Made by a program: the position numbers and the translations under genes | In this document: piece after piece, positions 1 to 7,425 of the stretch | How the letters are laid out: each line of letters begins with the position of its first letter | How positions within the stretch are numbered: position 1 is the first letter of the stretch | Assembly (NCBI RefSeq): GCF_900094705.1 | Contig: NZ_FMAR01000021.1 | Coordinates: forward strand, 1 to 32,261 | Direction of reading: 5' to 3' | Length of the DNA stretch: 32,261 bases | Source of the DNA: Chitinophaga costaii | GTDB lineage: Bacteria; Bacteroidota; Bacteroidia; Chitinophagales; Chitinophagaceae | Notes under the pieces: model-generated | The model's database searches: none | What the model saw: the letters and a program-made list of their open reading frames with translations, nothing else | Told to the model about the DNA's origin: nothing

Positions 1-123
1 AATTCATAATTCATAATTCATAATTCATAATTCATAATTCATAATTCATAATTCATAATTCATAATTCATAATTCATAATTCATAATTCATAATTCATAA
101 TTCATAATTCATAATTCATAATT
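1..123. repeat. Heptanucleotide satellite (AATTCAT)n
   Basis: A perfect head-to-tail array of the 7-bp unit AATTCAT, about 17.5 copies, running off the left edge of the window, so its full length is unknown. Its last two bases form part of the stop codon of the leftward lipoprotein gene, so it lies directly in that gene's 3' region. Because 7 is not a multiple of 3, TAA on the plus strand and TGA on the minus strand recur in all three frames, so neither strand is open through it. Copy number is likely variable through slipped-strand replication (inference). Confidence 0.97.
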
Positions 124-583
124 AATTAACTTTTCCACTATAATGGCCAGTGATGAAGGTGCTATCGTAGACTAGGGCGTAGTCTATGACGTAGTTGGTG
201 GGGTTGGTTTTGTGGATGGTGAGGGTGCCGTCTGTCAGTTGGGTGAGCTTTTTTAGGGTGGAGTCTGTGTAAGACACTTCGGCCAGGATGAGGCTGTTGT
301 AGCTGGCGGGGCTGGAAGAATCGTAGGGGATGTAACTCCAGGGTGTTACAATGGAGTCTACGGCGAAAGTCACTTTAGGGGAGGTACTATCCGTGGCGTT
401 ACCGCTGCTGAGGGTAAGTAGCTGGTAAGATCCGGATGCGGTAACCACGGCGGCATGAGGAGTGGCATATAGGGTTTCGTTGATCGTAAAGGCATTAGGC
501 AAGTGGGTATCCTGGGCCTTGTGGCAGGCAGCAAATAAGGCTGTAATAGTGAGGGCGATGATAGCAATGTTAATATATTTCAT
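122..583 (-). CDS. Small secreted lipoprotein, function unknown
   Basis: A 153-residue protein with a type II signal peptide: short basic start (MKY), hydrophobic stretch of about 15 residues, then the lipobox LFAAC with the lipidated Cys at residue 20. The mature part is rich in Thr, Ser and Tyr and reads as beta-strand-rich. I recognise no domain. Location should be periplasmic or outer-membrane-anchored. The start was chosen because the signal peptide begins right at this ATG. A bidirectional terminator (716-755) separates it from the META-domain gene upstream, so it is probably transcribed alone. The stop codon overlaps the satellite, which is odd. It could be a fast-evolving lineage-specific lipoprotein; function is not inferable from sequence. 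Confidence 0.75.
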   Translation of the reverse strand: MKYINIAIIALTITALFAACHKAQDTHLPNAFTINETLYATPHAAVVTASGSYQLLTLSSGNATDSTSPKVTFAVDSIVTPWSYIPYDSSSPASYNSLILAEVSYTDSTLKKLTQLTDGTLTIHKTNPTNYVIDYALVYDSTFITGHYSGKVN

Positions 584-715
584 ATTGTATTATGCACTTA
601 TTAAAAGGTTCAGTATTAGGGTGCAACATATTTACTGCAAAATTTCAGACCAGCCCAGCACACATCAAAGTAGCCAAATTATCTATTTCTATTGAATAAT
701 GGCCAAATCAAAGCA

Positions 716-755
716 AAAAAAGAACACACAGGGTCTGCCCCAGGTGCTCTTTTTT
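716..755 (-). terminator. Bidirectional intrinsic terminator after META-domain gene
   Basis: Twelve-base arms AAAAAAGAACAC (716-727) and GTGCTCTTTTTT (744-755) with one non-identical pair that becomes a G-U wobble in the minus-strand RNA. The arms are followed by a U run in both directions. It lies about 180 nt beyond the stop of the leftward META-domain gene and before the next leftward gene, so it most likely ends that transcript. Confidence 0.7.
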
Positions 756-822
756 CGACTACTCTCACTTAACGTAGGAAGGTTATAAATATTTTCAAGA
801 TGGGTAAAATTCGGGGCGCGTT

Positions 823-838
823 ATGATCCCGGGATCAT
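823..838. repeat. 16-bp perfect palindrome
   Basis: ATGATCCCGGGATCAT is fully self-complementary with no spacer. It sits alone between two leftward genes, 100 nt beyond the stop of one and 240 nt before the start of the next. The size and symmetry would suit a dimeric DNA-binding protein, but it is far from any visible promoter. Confidence 0.6.
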
Positions 839-937
839 CCTACCCTGAGTTTACTTTGAGTCTACCCAAAGCCTGGGATAAGTCAGGGGTAAAGCGTTCC
901 GTAGGGAGGGGGCGCTGTTCCTATAACCTGTTTTTCT

Positions 938-1390
938 TTAATTACTGCCTAAAATTGCCAGGGAACCTTGTTCGTTTAGAAGTTCCAGCCGGCCCTCGCT
1001 TACATCGAAGCGGGTCACTTGGGCCAGGGCTTGTAAGAATTTGTTCTCTACGTCCATGGCGGGGCAGGCCATTTTGGTGGAAATCATGGGGGAGAAGTGC
1101 AGTTTGTCGCCCGTAACGGTGAAGGAGCCGCCTATGCTATTGCAGCCGCCATTGCCACTTACCCGGTGTTCGGCCTTGTCGAAGCGCAGGCCGGGACGTT
1201 TGCGTAGGCCGGCTGTATCAATAGCTTCGCCCTGCAGGCTTACCAGCTTCCAGTCGGTGCCATACAGCAGGGAAGGATTGGCGGAGGTGGCGCGGGAAGC
1301 CTTGGTAGCGGTAAAGGGTTTGGAGGAAGAGCAGGCAGGCCCGAACCAGCTGGCCAGCAGCAAACATCCTATCAGGAAAGTGCTTTTCAT
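938..1390 (-). CDS. META-domain (HslJ-like) lipoprotein
   Basis: A 150-residue protein. I start it at the ATG giving MKSTFLIGCLLLASW and the lipobox GPAC (Cys at about residue 20). The 31 extra in-frame codons upstream would bury this signal peptide. The mature protein carries one META domain: W-K-L-V-S near the start, the typical GNGGCNSIGGSF segment in the middle, and M-A-C-P plus an F-L-Q-A-L helix after it, followed by a final beta strand. META/HslJ proteins are small periplasmic or outer-membrane lipoproteins; E. coli HslJ is linked to heat shock and novobiocin tolerance, with no known enzyme activity. The two Cys in GGC and MACP may form the disulfide usual in the family. It appears to be monocistronic, with terminators on both sides. 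Confidence 0.9.
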   Translation of the reverse strand: MKSTFLIGCLLLASWFGPACSSSKPFTATKASRATSANPSLLYGTDWKLVSLQGEAIDTAGLRKRPGLRFDKAEHRVSGNGGCNSIGGSFTVTGDKLHFSPMISTKMACPAMDVENKFLQALAQVTRFDVSEGRLELLNEQGSLAILGSN

Positions 1391-1532
1391 AAAAGGGGAT
1401 TTTAGCAGGTGATCTTTGTGAAATACCTGGCTGTAGCTGCAAATTCCTGGCCAGGTGGTCTTAGATTCTACGGAGCAAGGCATAACAGGTTCCGGCGCAT
1501 TTTAAATTACAGGATTAAATAGCTGCCTAAAA

Positions 1533-1565
1533 AAAGCGGCTATCCCTTTTGGAAATAGCCGCTTT
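1533..1565 (-). terminator. Intrinsic terminator of accD-smpB
   Basis: An 11-bp perfect stem (AAAGCGGCTAT at 1533-1543, ATAGCCGCTTT at 1555-1565). On the minus strand the stem runs into seven T residues. It begins 24 nt beyond the smpB stop, so it ends the leftward accD-smpB transcript. Confidence 0.88.
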
Positions 1566-1588
1566 GTTATTTGCTGATTGCAATTATG

Positions 1589-2035
1589 CTATACTTTATA
1601 ATTCCTACGTAAATCCCGGTCTGCATCACGTTCTTTAATAGCATCGCGTTTGTCATGTTGTTTTTTCCCTTTGCCCAGGCCAATTTCCATTTTGGCGAGG
1701 CCTTTTTCGGTGAGGAAAATGCGGAGTGGGACAATGGTGTATCCACGTTCCTTCATTTTCTGTGACCACTTGCGCAATTCGCGTTTGGTGAGCAGTAGTT
1801 TGCGCTCCTGCAGGGGGATGTGGTTAGAACTGGTGCCAAAAGTATATTCCGAGATGTGAAGGCTTTTGACAAACAATTCGTTGCCATGGAAAAAACAGAA
1901 GGAATCATTAAAGCTCACCCGGCTGGCACGGATAGATTTGATCTCCGTACCAGTCAGCACCATGCCAGCGATATATTTATCTTCTATCGCATATTCATAG
2001 TAAGCCGATTTATTTCTTAATTCCAGTTGTTTCAT
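1589..2035 (-). CDS. smpB: SsrA-binding protein SmpB
   Basis: A 148-residue protein, the usual length. SmpB binds tmRNA and carries it into stalled ribosomes for trans-translation. Family marks in order: the N-terminal NKSAYYEY segment, the GTEIKSIRASRVSFNDSF motif of the OB barrel, HISEY, the basic LLLTKREL helix, then GLGKGKKQHDKR and a basic C-terminal tail ending RRNYKV, which in the family folds in the decoding centre. It follows accD by 27 nt on the same strand and a strong terminator comes right after it, so the two genes form one operon. No tmRNA gene (ssrA) is visible in this window. Confidence 0.98.
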   Translation of the reverse strand: MKQLELRNKSAYYEYAIEDKYIAGMVLTGTEIKSIRASRVSFNDSFCFFHGNELFVKSLHISEYTFGTSSNHIPLQERKLLLTKRELRKWSQKMKERGYTIVPLRIFLTEKGLAKMEIGLGKGKKQHDKRDAIKERDADRDLRRNYKV

Positions 2036-2062
2036 ATGTTGTACACTGCGCGGGGCAGGTAT

Positions 2063-2911
2063 TTATTTTGCAAACAATTCCAGCAATACCGCCAGTTGTT
2101 TTTTCAATTCTTTACGGTCAATGATCAGATCCAGAAAACCTTTTTCCAGCACAAACTCCGCGCTTTGGAAGCCGGGTGGCAGGTCTTTCTTAATGGTTTC
2201 TTTAATAATGCGTGGGCCGGCAAAACCAATCAGCGCACCAGGTTCCGCTACATTCAGATCGCCCAGCATCGCGAAAGATGCGGTAACACCCCCGGTGGTG
2301 GGATCGGTCATCAGGGAAATGTAGGGAAGTTTAGCGTCGGCCAGTTGGGTAAGCTTGGCAGAGGTTTTGGCCATCTGCATCAGGGAGAAAGCGCTTTCCA
2401 TCATACGGGCACCGCCGGATTTGGAAATAATCATCAGCGCTTTTTTGTTGATGATGCAATAATCAATGGCGCGGGAAATTTTTTCACCCACCACAGAACC
2501 CATAGAACCGCCAATGAATGCAAAGTCCATACAGGCTACCACCAGGCCATAACCATTTACGGTGCCGTGTGCCACGCGCATCGCGTCAGTGAGGCCGGAT
2601 TTTTTCTGAGCGTCTATCAGGCGCTGGTCATAAGGTTTAAGGTCTTTAAAGCCCAGGAAGTCCTTGGGGTAAATATTGGTAAAAAGCGCTTCGCCTTTTT
2701 TATCGTCAAATATGATTTCGAAATATTCAGCAGAATCAATCCGGTTGTGAAAATTACAATTTGGGCATACGTAATAATTTTCCCGCAGGTCCCTTACGGT
2801 ATAGGTTTTTTTGCAGCTAGGACATTTATGCCATAATCCGTCCGGCGCTTCTTTCTTTTCACTGGTAGTGGTGGAGATGCCTTGTTTAATTCGTTTAAAC
2901 CAGCTGGACAT
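2063..2911 (-). CDS. accD: Acetyl-CoA carboxylase carboxyltransferase subunit beta
   Basis: A 282-residue protein. It forms the carboxyltransferase with AccA and moves the carboxyl group from biotin to acetyl-CoA to give malonyl-CoA, the first step of fatty-acid synthesis. The N-terminal zinc ribbon is intact (Cys30, Cys33, Cys49, Cys52). The crotonase-fold core follows, with the SKSGGARMMESAFSLMQM and PTTGGVTASFAMLGD segments that shape the oxyanion holes and CoA site. The C-terminus ends with the usual short helix. It is first in a two-gene unit with smpB and is separated from fbaA upstream by a terminator. A near-match -7 box (TATCTTG, minus strand about 2950) could serve as its promoter, but I do not call it. 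Confidence 0.98.
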   Translation of the reverse strand: MSSWFKRIKQGISTTTSEKKEAPDGLWHKCPSCKKTYTVRDLRENYYVCPNCNFHNRIDSAEYFEIIFDDKKGEALFTNIYPKDFLGFKDLKPYDQRLIDAQKKSGLTDAMRVAHGTVNGYGLVVACMDFAFIGGSMGSVVGEKISRAIDYCIINKKALMIISKSGGARMMESAFSLMQMAKTSAKLTQLADAKLPYISLMTDPTTGGVTASFAMLGDLNVAEPGALIGFAGPRIIKETIKKDLPPGFQSAEFVLEKGFLDLIIDRKELKKQLAVLLELFAK

Positions 2912-3056
2912 ATGTTAATATTAAGTTACGAAATACGTAAAGGCGTGCAAGATACGAATAAATAAGACACCCCTTACCTATTCTTAGTTAGATGACGTAA
3001 TGTGTTTATTATTAGTGACTTAATGGTTGAAAACGCTCATTTTACAGGAAAGGCCG

Positions 3057-3116
3057 GCACCGTCCCTCCGTAAGCCGCCAGATAGCGGAAAGCAGGGATC
3101 ACCAAAGGGCAGGTGC
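3057..3116. other. Nested three-stem structured element between fbaA and accD
   Basis: Three nested complementary pairs share one axis: GCACC (3057-3061) with GGTGC (3112-3116), TCCCT (3063-3067) with AGGGA (3094-3098), and CCGC (3075-3078) with GCGG (3085-3088), separated by internal loops. It lies beyond the fbaA terminator and about 145 nt before the accD start, so it could sit in the accD leader or be an independent dispersed element. The string GATAGCGGAAAGCAGGGAT seems familiar to me from intergenic regions of other Bacteroidota, but this is memory, not a search. It does not resemble a riboswitch class I can name. Confidence 0.5.
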
Positions 3117-3135
3117 TACACCTTTTTATAAGGAA

Positions 3136-3165
3136 AAGCCCCACGCTGTTACCAACGTGGGGCTT
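3136..3165 (-). terminator. Intrinsic terminator of fbaA
   Basis: A 10-bp perfect stem, AAGCCCCACG (3136-3145) with CGTGGGGCTT (3156-3165) and a 10-nt loop. It begins 15 nt beyond the stop of the leftward aldolase gene; on that strand it is followed by TTCCTTATAAAAA. Confidence 0.85.
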
Positions 3166-3180
3166 GCCAAATGTATTGGA

Positions 3181-4248
3181 TTAAGCGTTGCGGTTAATGC
3201 AGTTCAGGTCATGAAATGCTTCTTCCAGGCGTTTTACGAAGTTGTCTTCGCCCTTACGCAGCCATACGCGGGGATCGTAATATTTTTTGTTGGGCTTGTC
3301 TGCACCTTCGGGGTTGCCGAGCTGTGTTTGCAGGTAGCCTTCTTTGGATTTGTAGTAAAGCAGGATGCCTTCCCAAAAGGCCCACTGCATATCTGTATCA
3401 ATGTTCATTTTGATAACGCCATAGGTCAGTGCTTCTGCAATCTGGTGTTTGGGAGATCCGCTGCCACCATGAAATACATAATATACGGGCTTCTCGGCGG
3501 TTTTATGTTTGGCCTGGATGAAGTCCTGGCTGTTTTTCAGGATTTCCGGGCGCAGTTCCACGTTACCGGGGGTATATACACCGTGTACGTTGCCAAAAGC
3601 GGCAGCTATGGTAAAGAGGGGGCTTACTTCAGACAAGGTTTCATAGGCCAGGGCTACATCCTCTGGCTGGGTGTACAGCTTGGAGTTGTCTACACCGCTA
3701 TTATCTACGCCGTCTTCTTCACCACCGGTTACGCCCAGTTCTATTTCCAGCGACATGCCCAGGGGGGCCATGCGTTCGAAATATTTTTTAGAAGTTGTTA
3801 TGTTTTCGTGAATAGGTTCTTCAGACAGGTCCAGCATATGAGAGGAGAAAAGGGGCTGGCCGGTTTGTTTTTTAAATTCCTCTCCGGCATCCAGTAGCCC
3901 ATCTATCCAGGGCAGCCATTTGGCGGCGGCATGGTCGGTGTGTAATACCACGGGTACACCATAATATTTGGCTACTTCGTGTACATGTTTGGCACCGGAA
4001 ATAGCGCCGGAGATATTGGCCTGTAACTTGTCGTTCGGCATGCCTTTGCCCGCAAAGAATTGCGCACCGCCATTGGAGAACTGAATAATTACTGGCGAGT
4101 TTACTTTGGCGGCTGTTTCCAGCACTGCATTGATCGAATCAGTACCGATTACGTTTACTGCCGGCATTGCAAAACCTTGCGCTTTCGCATCATTGTACAG
4201 CGCTTTCAGCTCGTCGCCGAATAATACGCCAGCTCTGTATTTTCCCAT
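3181..4248 (-). CDS. fbaA: Class II fructose-bisphosphate aldolase
   Basis: A 355-residue zinc-dependent aldolase that splits fructose 1,6-bisphosphate into dihydroxyacetone phosphate and glyceraldehyde 3-phosphate in glycolysis, and runs in reverse in gluconeogenesis. Length and layout match the class IIA (E. coli FbaA) type. The HTDH motif at 103-106 gives the catalytic Asp105 and zinc ligand His106. The ELGVTGGEEDGV segment near 170-181 and YVFHGGSGS supply further zinc and phosphate contacts, and KMNIDTDMQWA lies in the substrate site. It has a clear promoter just upstream and a terminator just downstream, so it is a single-gene unit, divergent from the amidohydrolase lipoprotein. Confidence 0.98.
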   Translation of the reverse strand: MGKYRAGVLFGDELKALYNDAKAQGFAMPAVNVIGTDSINAVLETAAKVNSPVIIQFSNGGAQFFAGKGMPNDKLQANISGAISGAKHVHEVAKYYGVPVVLHTDHAAAKWLPWIDGLLDAGEEFKKQTGQPLFSSHMLDLSEEPIHENITTSKKYFERMAPLGMSLEIELGVTGGEEDGVDNSGVDNSKLYTQPEDVALAYETLSEVSPLFTIAAAFGNVHGVYTPGNVELRPEILKNSQDFIQAKHKTAEKPVYYVFHGGSGSPKHQIAEALTYGVIKMNIDTDMQWAFWEGILLYYKSKEGYLQTQLGNPEGADKPNKKYYDPRVWLRKGEDNFVKRLEEAFHDLNCINRNA

Positions 4249-4271
4249 GTGTCATCTAATTTAAAGGAAAG

Positions 4272-4303
4272 CAAATATATAATCCTTGCCGGCAAAATGC
4301 AAA
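4272..4303 (-). promoter_or_regulatory. Bacteroidota-type promoter of fbaA
   Basis: On the minus strand the -33 box TTTG (4300-4303) and the -7 box TATATTTG (4272-4279) are exact consensus matches with a 20-nt spacer. The predicted transcription start is about 17 nt before the fbaA ATG. Confidence 0.82.
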
Positions 4304-4418
4304 TTTGACAGGAATGTTTCGAAAACCACGAAATTAGGTGACCTGGCTCATACCGCAGAAATGCCCTATGGGAGATGTAAAAGCGATCTTTTATATTTAT
4401 GGTCAAATAACCCAGTTT

Positions 4419-6074
4419 ATGCGTTTTACCGTATTAGTCGTAATCCTGATGCTGGCGTTGGCAGGCTGCCGCTCCAAAAAAACTGCGGACCTGCTGGTGT
4501 ATAACGCCCACGTATATACGGTAGATAGCAGTTTTAGCACCACAGAAGCGATCGTCATTAAAGATGGAAAAATAGTGGCCACCGGCACCACTCCCGCTAT
4601 GCAGGAACAGTTTGATGCAAAGCGCACCATTGACGCCCAGGGCCAGTTTATGTACCCTGGCTTTATCGATGCGCACGCCCATTTCGTAGAATATGGTAAA
4701 TCCCTGTTTGCCGTAAACCTTTATGGATTGGATGATTTTTCTGAAGTGGAGATGAAGGTGAAACTTTTTGCCAATGAACATCCACAGGAGTCATGGATAA
4801 TAGGCAACGGTTGGGACCAGAACCGCTACCCCGGCAAAGCCTTTCCGGATAATAAACGCCTCAATGTATTATTCCCCGACAAACCAGTCGTATTAACGCG
4901 GGTAGATGGGCACGCGGTAATTGCCAATGCGAAAGCCCTGGCCCTGGCTGGTATTAAAGCAGGCGACCAGGTAGAAGGCGGTAGTATTGAAACCCAAAAC
5001 GGCGTGCTGACCGGGGTGCTGATTGATAACGCCGTGGGCCGCATGGAAGCGGTGGAGCCGGCAGTTGACAAAACCACTTTTGAAAAGTGGCTGTCGCATG
5101 CACAAGGCAATTGCTTTGCGCAGGGCCTTACCACCATTACAGATTGTGGCCTGCCTTATATGGCCATCGACATGATCGATACCTTACAACGGGAAGGCAA
5201 ATTGCAAATGCGCTTATATGTTATGATGGCCGATGATACGGCCAACTACCGCCGCTACTTGGCCAAAGGGCCCTATAAAACAGATCGCCTGTATGTGCAT
5301 GGGGTGAAGATGTTTGCTGATGGCGCATTGGGTAGCCGTGGGGCCTGCCTGCTGCAAGCATATAGCGATAAACCTGGCTATATGGGCTTTCTATTGCACC
5401 CTGCCGCCCATTTCGATTCTATTGCCCACTTGCTTTCTCAAACCGATTTTCAGCTATGTACCCACGCCATTGGCGACTCTGCCAACCGGGTAGTGCTGGG
5501 GGTGTACCATAAATATTTGCAGGGTAAAAATGATAAACGCTGGCGTATTGAACATGCGCAGGTAGTAAATCCGCAAGACATTTCCAGCTTTGGCACCGCC
5601 AGTATCATTCCTTCCGTGCAGCCCACCCATGCCACGAGCGATATGCGCTGGGCGGGTGAAAGATTGGGCAGCGACCGCCTCCATAGCGCTTATGCTTACC
5701 AGCAGTTGCTGCATGAAAATGGCTGGCTACCCCTGGGTACCGATTTCCCGGTAGAAGACATTTCTCCCTTCAAAACCTTCCTGGCAGCGGTTTTTCGCCA
5801 GGATACCAGCGGCTTGCCCGCAGGGGGATTCCAGCTGGAGAATGCCCTCACCCGTGAACAGGCCCTGCGCGGTATGACCATCTGGGCCGCTAAGGCCAAC
5901 TTCCTGGAAAAAGAAGTGGGTAGCCTGGAACCCGGCAAGAAGGCAGATTTTATCCTGTTGGACAAAGATCTTATGCGGGCCAGCGCCCAGGAAGTGTTGC
6001 AAACAACAGTACTCGCCACGTATGTTGGCGGCGAAAAAGTTTTTTATAAAGAAGATAATAAAGCGGAAAAATGA
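4419..6074 (+). CDS. Amidohydrolase-family lipoprotein (YtcJ-like)
   Basis: A 551-residue exported metal-dependent hydrolase of the amidohydrolase 3 / YtcJ group. I start it at MRFTVLVVILMLALAGC, which gives a type II signal peptide with lipobox LAGC; the 27 in-frame codons upstream would spoil it. After the Cys come a small beta domain (DLLVYNAHVYTVD), the metal-site motif GFIDAHAHF, a long TIM barrel with the usual YtcJ GNGWDQNRYP, HGVKMFADGALGSRGA and ATHAIGDSANRVVL-like segments (here LCTHAIGDSANRVV), RIEHAQV, then PLGTDFPVED and the closing GSLEPGKKADFILLD strand. Substrate is unknown; relatives act on amide or carbamate bonds. The stop overlaps the next gene by 4 nt (ATGA), so the two are translationally coupled. 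Confidence 0.93.
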   Translation: MRFTVLVVILMLALAGCRSKKTADLLVYNAHVYTVDSSFSTTEAIVIKDGKIVATGTTPAMQEQFDAKRTIDAQGQFMYPGFIDAHAHFVEYGKSLFAVNLYGLDDFSEVEMKVKLFANEHPQESWIIGNGWDQNRYPGKAFPDNKRLNVLFPDKPVVLTRVDGHAVIANAKALALAGIKAGDQVEGGSIETQNGVLTGVLIDNAVGRMEAVEPAVDKTTFEKWLSHAQGNCFAQGLTTITDCGLPYMAIDMIDTLQREGKLQMRLYVMMADDTANYRRYLAKGPYKTDRLYVHGVKMFADGALGSRGACLLQAYSDKPGYMGFLLHPAAHFDSIAHLLSQTDFQLCTHAIGDSANRVVLGVYHKYLQGKNDKRWRIEHAQVVNPQDISSFGTASIIPSVQPTHATSDMRWAGERLGSDRLHSAYAYQQLLHENGWLPLGTDFPVEDISPFKTFLAAVFRQDTSGLPAGGFQLENALTREQALRGMTIWAAKANFLEKEVGSLEPGKKADFILLDKDLMRASAQEVLQTTVLATYVGGEKVFYKEDNKAEK

Positions 6075-6622
6075 GTGAAGTAGCAAAATTATACGCCGTT
6101 CCGGAAAACAATTTCAAAGCCATCACCAGTCACGAAATAAACCCATTGGCCATCTCCATCGATCAGGCGCAGTTAAAAGGTAGCGTGCAGGCCCTGATGT
6201 TCCTGCTAAACAAAATATTGCTAAGCGACGAAGACACGGAGATTCTTATTAATGCTATCTTTTATCCAGATGCTTTTATTGGCGAACCTGTTACGGACGA
6301 ACTGGATTTCAGCACCTGGAGCGCATCCAGTTACGAAGCGCTGGGCGATGCGATTCACCATAGCATACACTATCAGTCGCCCCGCCTGGTGGCAGCTATA
6401 GATAACCTGCTGGCCGGTCTGGACGAAGTACAGGTAGCAGATGCTTATGACGCAGAAGAGTTAAATGAAAATGATATATACCCCGGCACCTGGAGCGATG
6501 ACGTAAGAGAAAGCAAATCGTTTAATATGCCCCACCTGGTAAATGACTTCCTGGTACTGAAGGAATTTATACATAAGGCTTGTAAAACGGGTTGTTATGT
6601 GCTGTGCTACGCAGCACAATGA
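6071..6622 (+). CDS. DUF1877-like protein
   Basis: A 183-residue soluble protein with no signal peptide. The C-terminal half matches what I know of DUF1877 (E. coli YfbM): an Ala-Tyr-Asp-Ala segment, then N-D-I-Y-P-x-x-W, and a final helix plus strand (FLVLKEFIHKACKTGCYVLCYAA) in which the family has a similar K-x-F-Y-x-x-A-x-x-x-G...V-L-x-Y ending. The N-terminal part (ITSHEINPLAISID, then LNKILLS and AIFYPDAFIGEPV) fits the same family loosely. No enzyme activity is known for it. The ATG overlaps the amidohydrolase stop, so they share an operon, though one product is exported and the other cytosolic. Its TGA directly abuts the stop of the convergent gene. The assignment is by memory of the family and is moderate. 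Confidence 0.7.
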   Translation: MSEVAKLYAVPENNFKAITSHEINPLAISIDQAQLKGSVQALMFLLNKILLSDEDTEILINAIFYPDAFIGEPVTDELDFSTWSASSYEALGDAIHHSIHYQSPRLVAAIDNLLAGLDEVQVADAYDAEELNENDIYPGTWSDDVRESKSFNMPHLVNDFLVLKEFIHKACKTGCYVLCYAAQ

Positions 6623-7396
6623 TCAGGTAAAATGCTGCGAAAAATAGTGCGCCGTATGCAGTAAGCGACTGCCATACCAGGAAAACATTTCCCCATCCAC
6701 CAGTTTTATTTCCGCCTGCGGAAAAATGGTTTGTAGTTCCGCCAGGTGTGTGGCACCAAATGGGAAAGGCTCTGACGATAATAGTACTAGTTCTGGACTT
6801 ACCGATTGCAATTGCGCAGTGGTAAGGGTGGGGTAGCGGGTCATACCGGCAAATACATTTACCATGCCGCACTGTTGTAGTATATCATCAATGAAGGTGT
6901 GGGAAGCCGCCACCATCCAGGGCTTGCGCCAAATGAAATAAGCCGTTTTACGGATGCGTGGAGGATGCAGCGTTGCAAACTGCTGTTGTATGGCCTGCAC
7001 CAGGGTGACGGCCACCGAAGCGCGGCCGGTAATGATTCCCACGCGTAGTATCATATCATATGCATCCGGCAATGTGGTAATGTCGCTGATCCATACCGGA
7101 AACTCTTTGGCCAGCACCGCTATTTGCTCCTGGTCGTTTTCTTCCTTATTTGCTATCACCAGGTCTGGTTGCAGCGCCCGGATAGCGCTTATGTTCAGTT
7201 GCTTGGTACCACCCACGCGAGGTTTGGTACCAAACCATTCCGGCGGATGTATGCAAAACTTTGTAATGCCCACCACCTCCGCCTCCAGACCCAGGTAATG
7301 CAGCAACTCCGTTTGCGATGGTACCACAGACACGATGCGCCGCACCGGGTCGTTTAAGTTTACTGTACGCTGTAACTGATCTGTAAATAATGGCAT
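6623..7396 (-). CDS. BtuF-like helical-backbone metal/cobalamin-binding protein, no signal peptide
   Basis: A 257-residue protein of the periplasmic-binding-protein class III fold used by BtuF and siderophore receptors. It shows the typical opening RRIVSVVPSQTELLHYLGL, followed by VVGITKFCIHPPEW, VGGTKQLNI, LQPDLVIANKEEN and a C-terminal half with PTLTTAQLQSVSPELVLLSSEPFPF. Such proteins bind vitamin B12 or a metal chelate for an ABC importer. No signal peptide or lipobox can be seen: residue 1 is followed directly by FTDQLQRTVNLNDP, so it looks cytosolic, and no permease or ATPase gene is nearby. It follows the CBS-type gene by 29 nt on the same strand and probably shares its transcript. A B12 or metal role is inferred from fold only. 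Confidence 0.82.
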   Translation of the reverse strand: MPLFTDQLQRTVNLNDPVRRIVSVVPSQTELLHYLGLEAEVVGITKFCIHPPEWFGTKPRVGGTKQLNISAIRALQPDLVIANKEENDQEQIAVLAKEFPVWISDITTLPDAYDMILRVGIITGRASVAVTLVQAIQQQFATLHPPRIRKTAYFIWRKPWMVAASHTFIDDILQQCGMVNVFAGMTRYPTLTTAQLQSVSPELVLLSSEPFPFGATHLAELQTIFPQAEIKLVDGEMFSWYGSRLLHTAHYFSQHFT

Positions 7397-7425
7397 GTAA
7401 CATAATGATACCAGGCTGCTAGCGA

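Larger units (their letters stand above)
584..937. other. Intergenic region with terminator and palindromes
   Basis: There is no credible gene in these 354 bases. It holds a bidirectional terminator (716-755), a 16-bp perfect palindrome (823-838), and a nearby longer imperfect inverted repeat (TACCCTGA near 841 against TCAGGGGTA near 883). Reading frames of 77 and 97 codons that cross it have no recognisable product and overlap the flanking genes in the opposite sense. Confidence 0.6.

Noticed and set aside
1..123. CRISPR array
   Set aside because: The 7-bp units are contiguous with no spacers, so it is a simple tandem repeat.
2027..2836. 269-codon open frame on the plus strand
   Set aside because: It is fully antisense to accD, whose zinc ribbon and carboxyltransferase motifs are intact. 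The predicted product has no family features.
2912..3180. Known riboswitch in the accD leader
   Set aside because: The nested stems do not match any riboswitch core that I can name, so I list it only as a structured element.
3157..3897. 246-codon open frame on the plus strand
   Set aside because: It is antisense to fbaA and starts inside its terminator; the hydrophobic composition is a by-product of the opposite strand.
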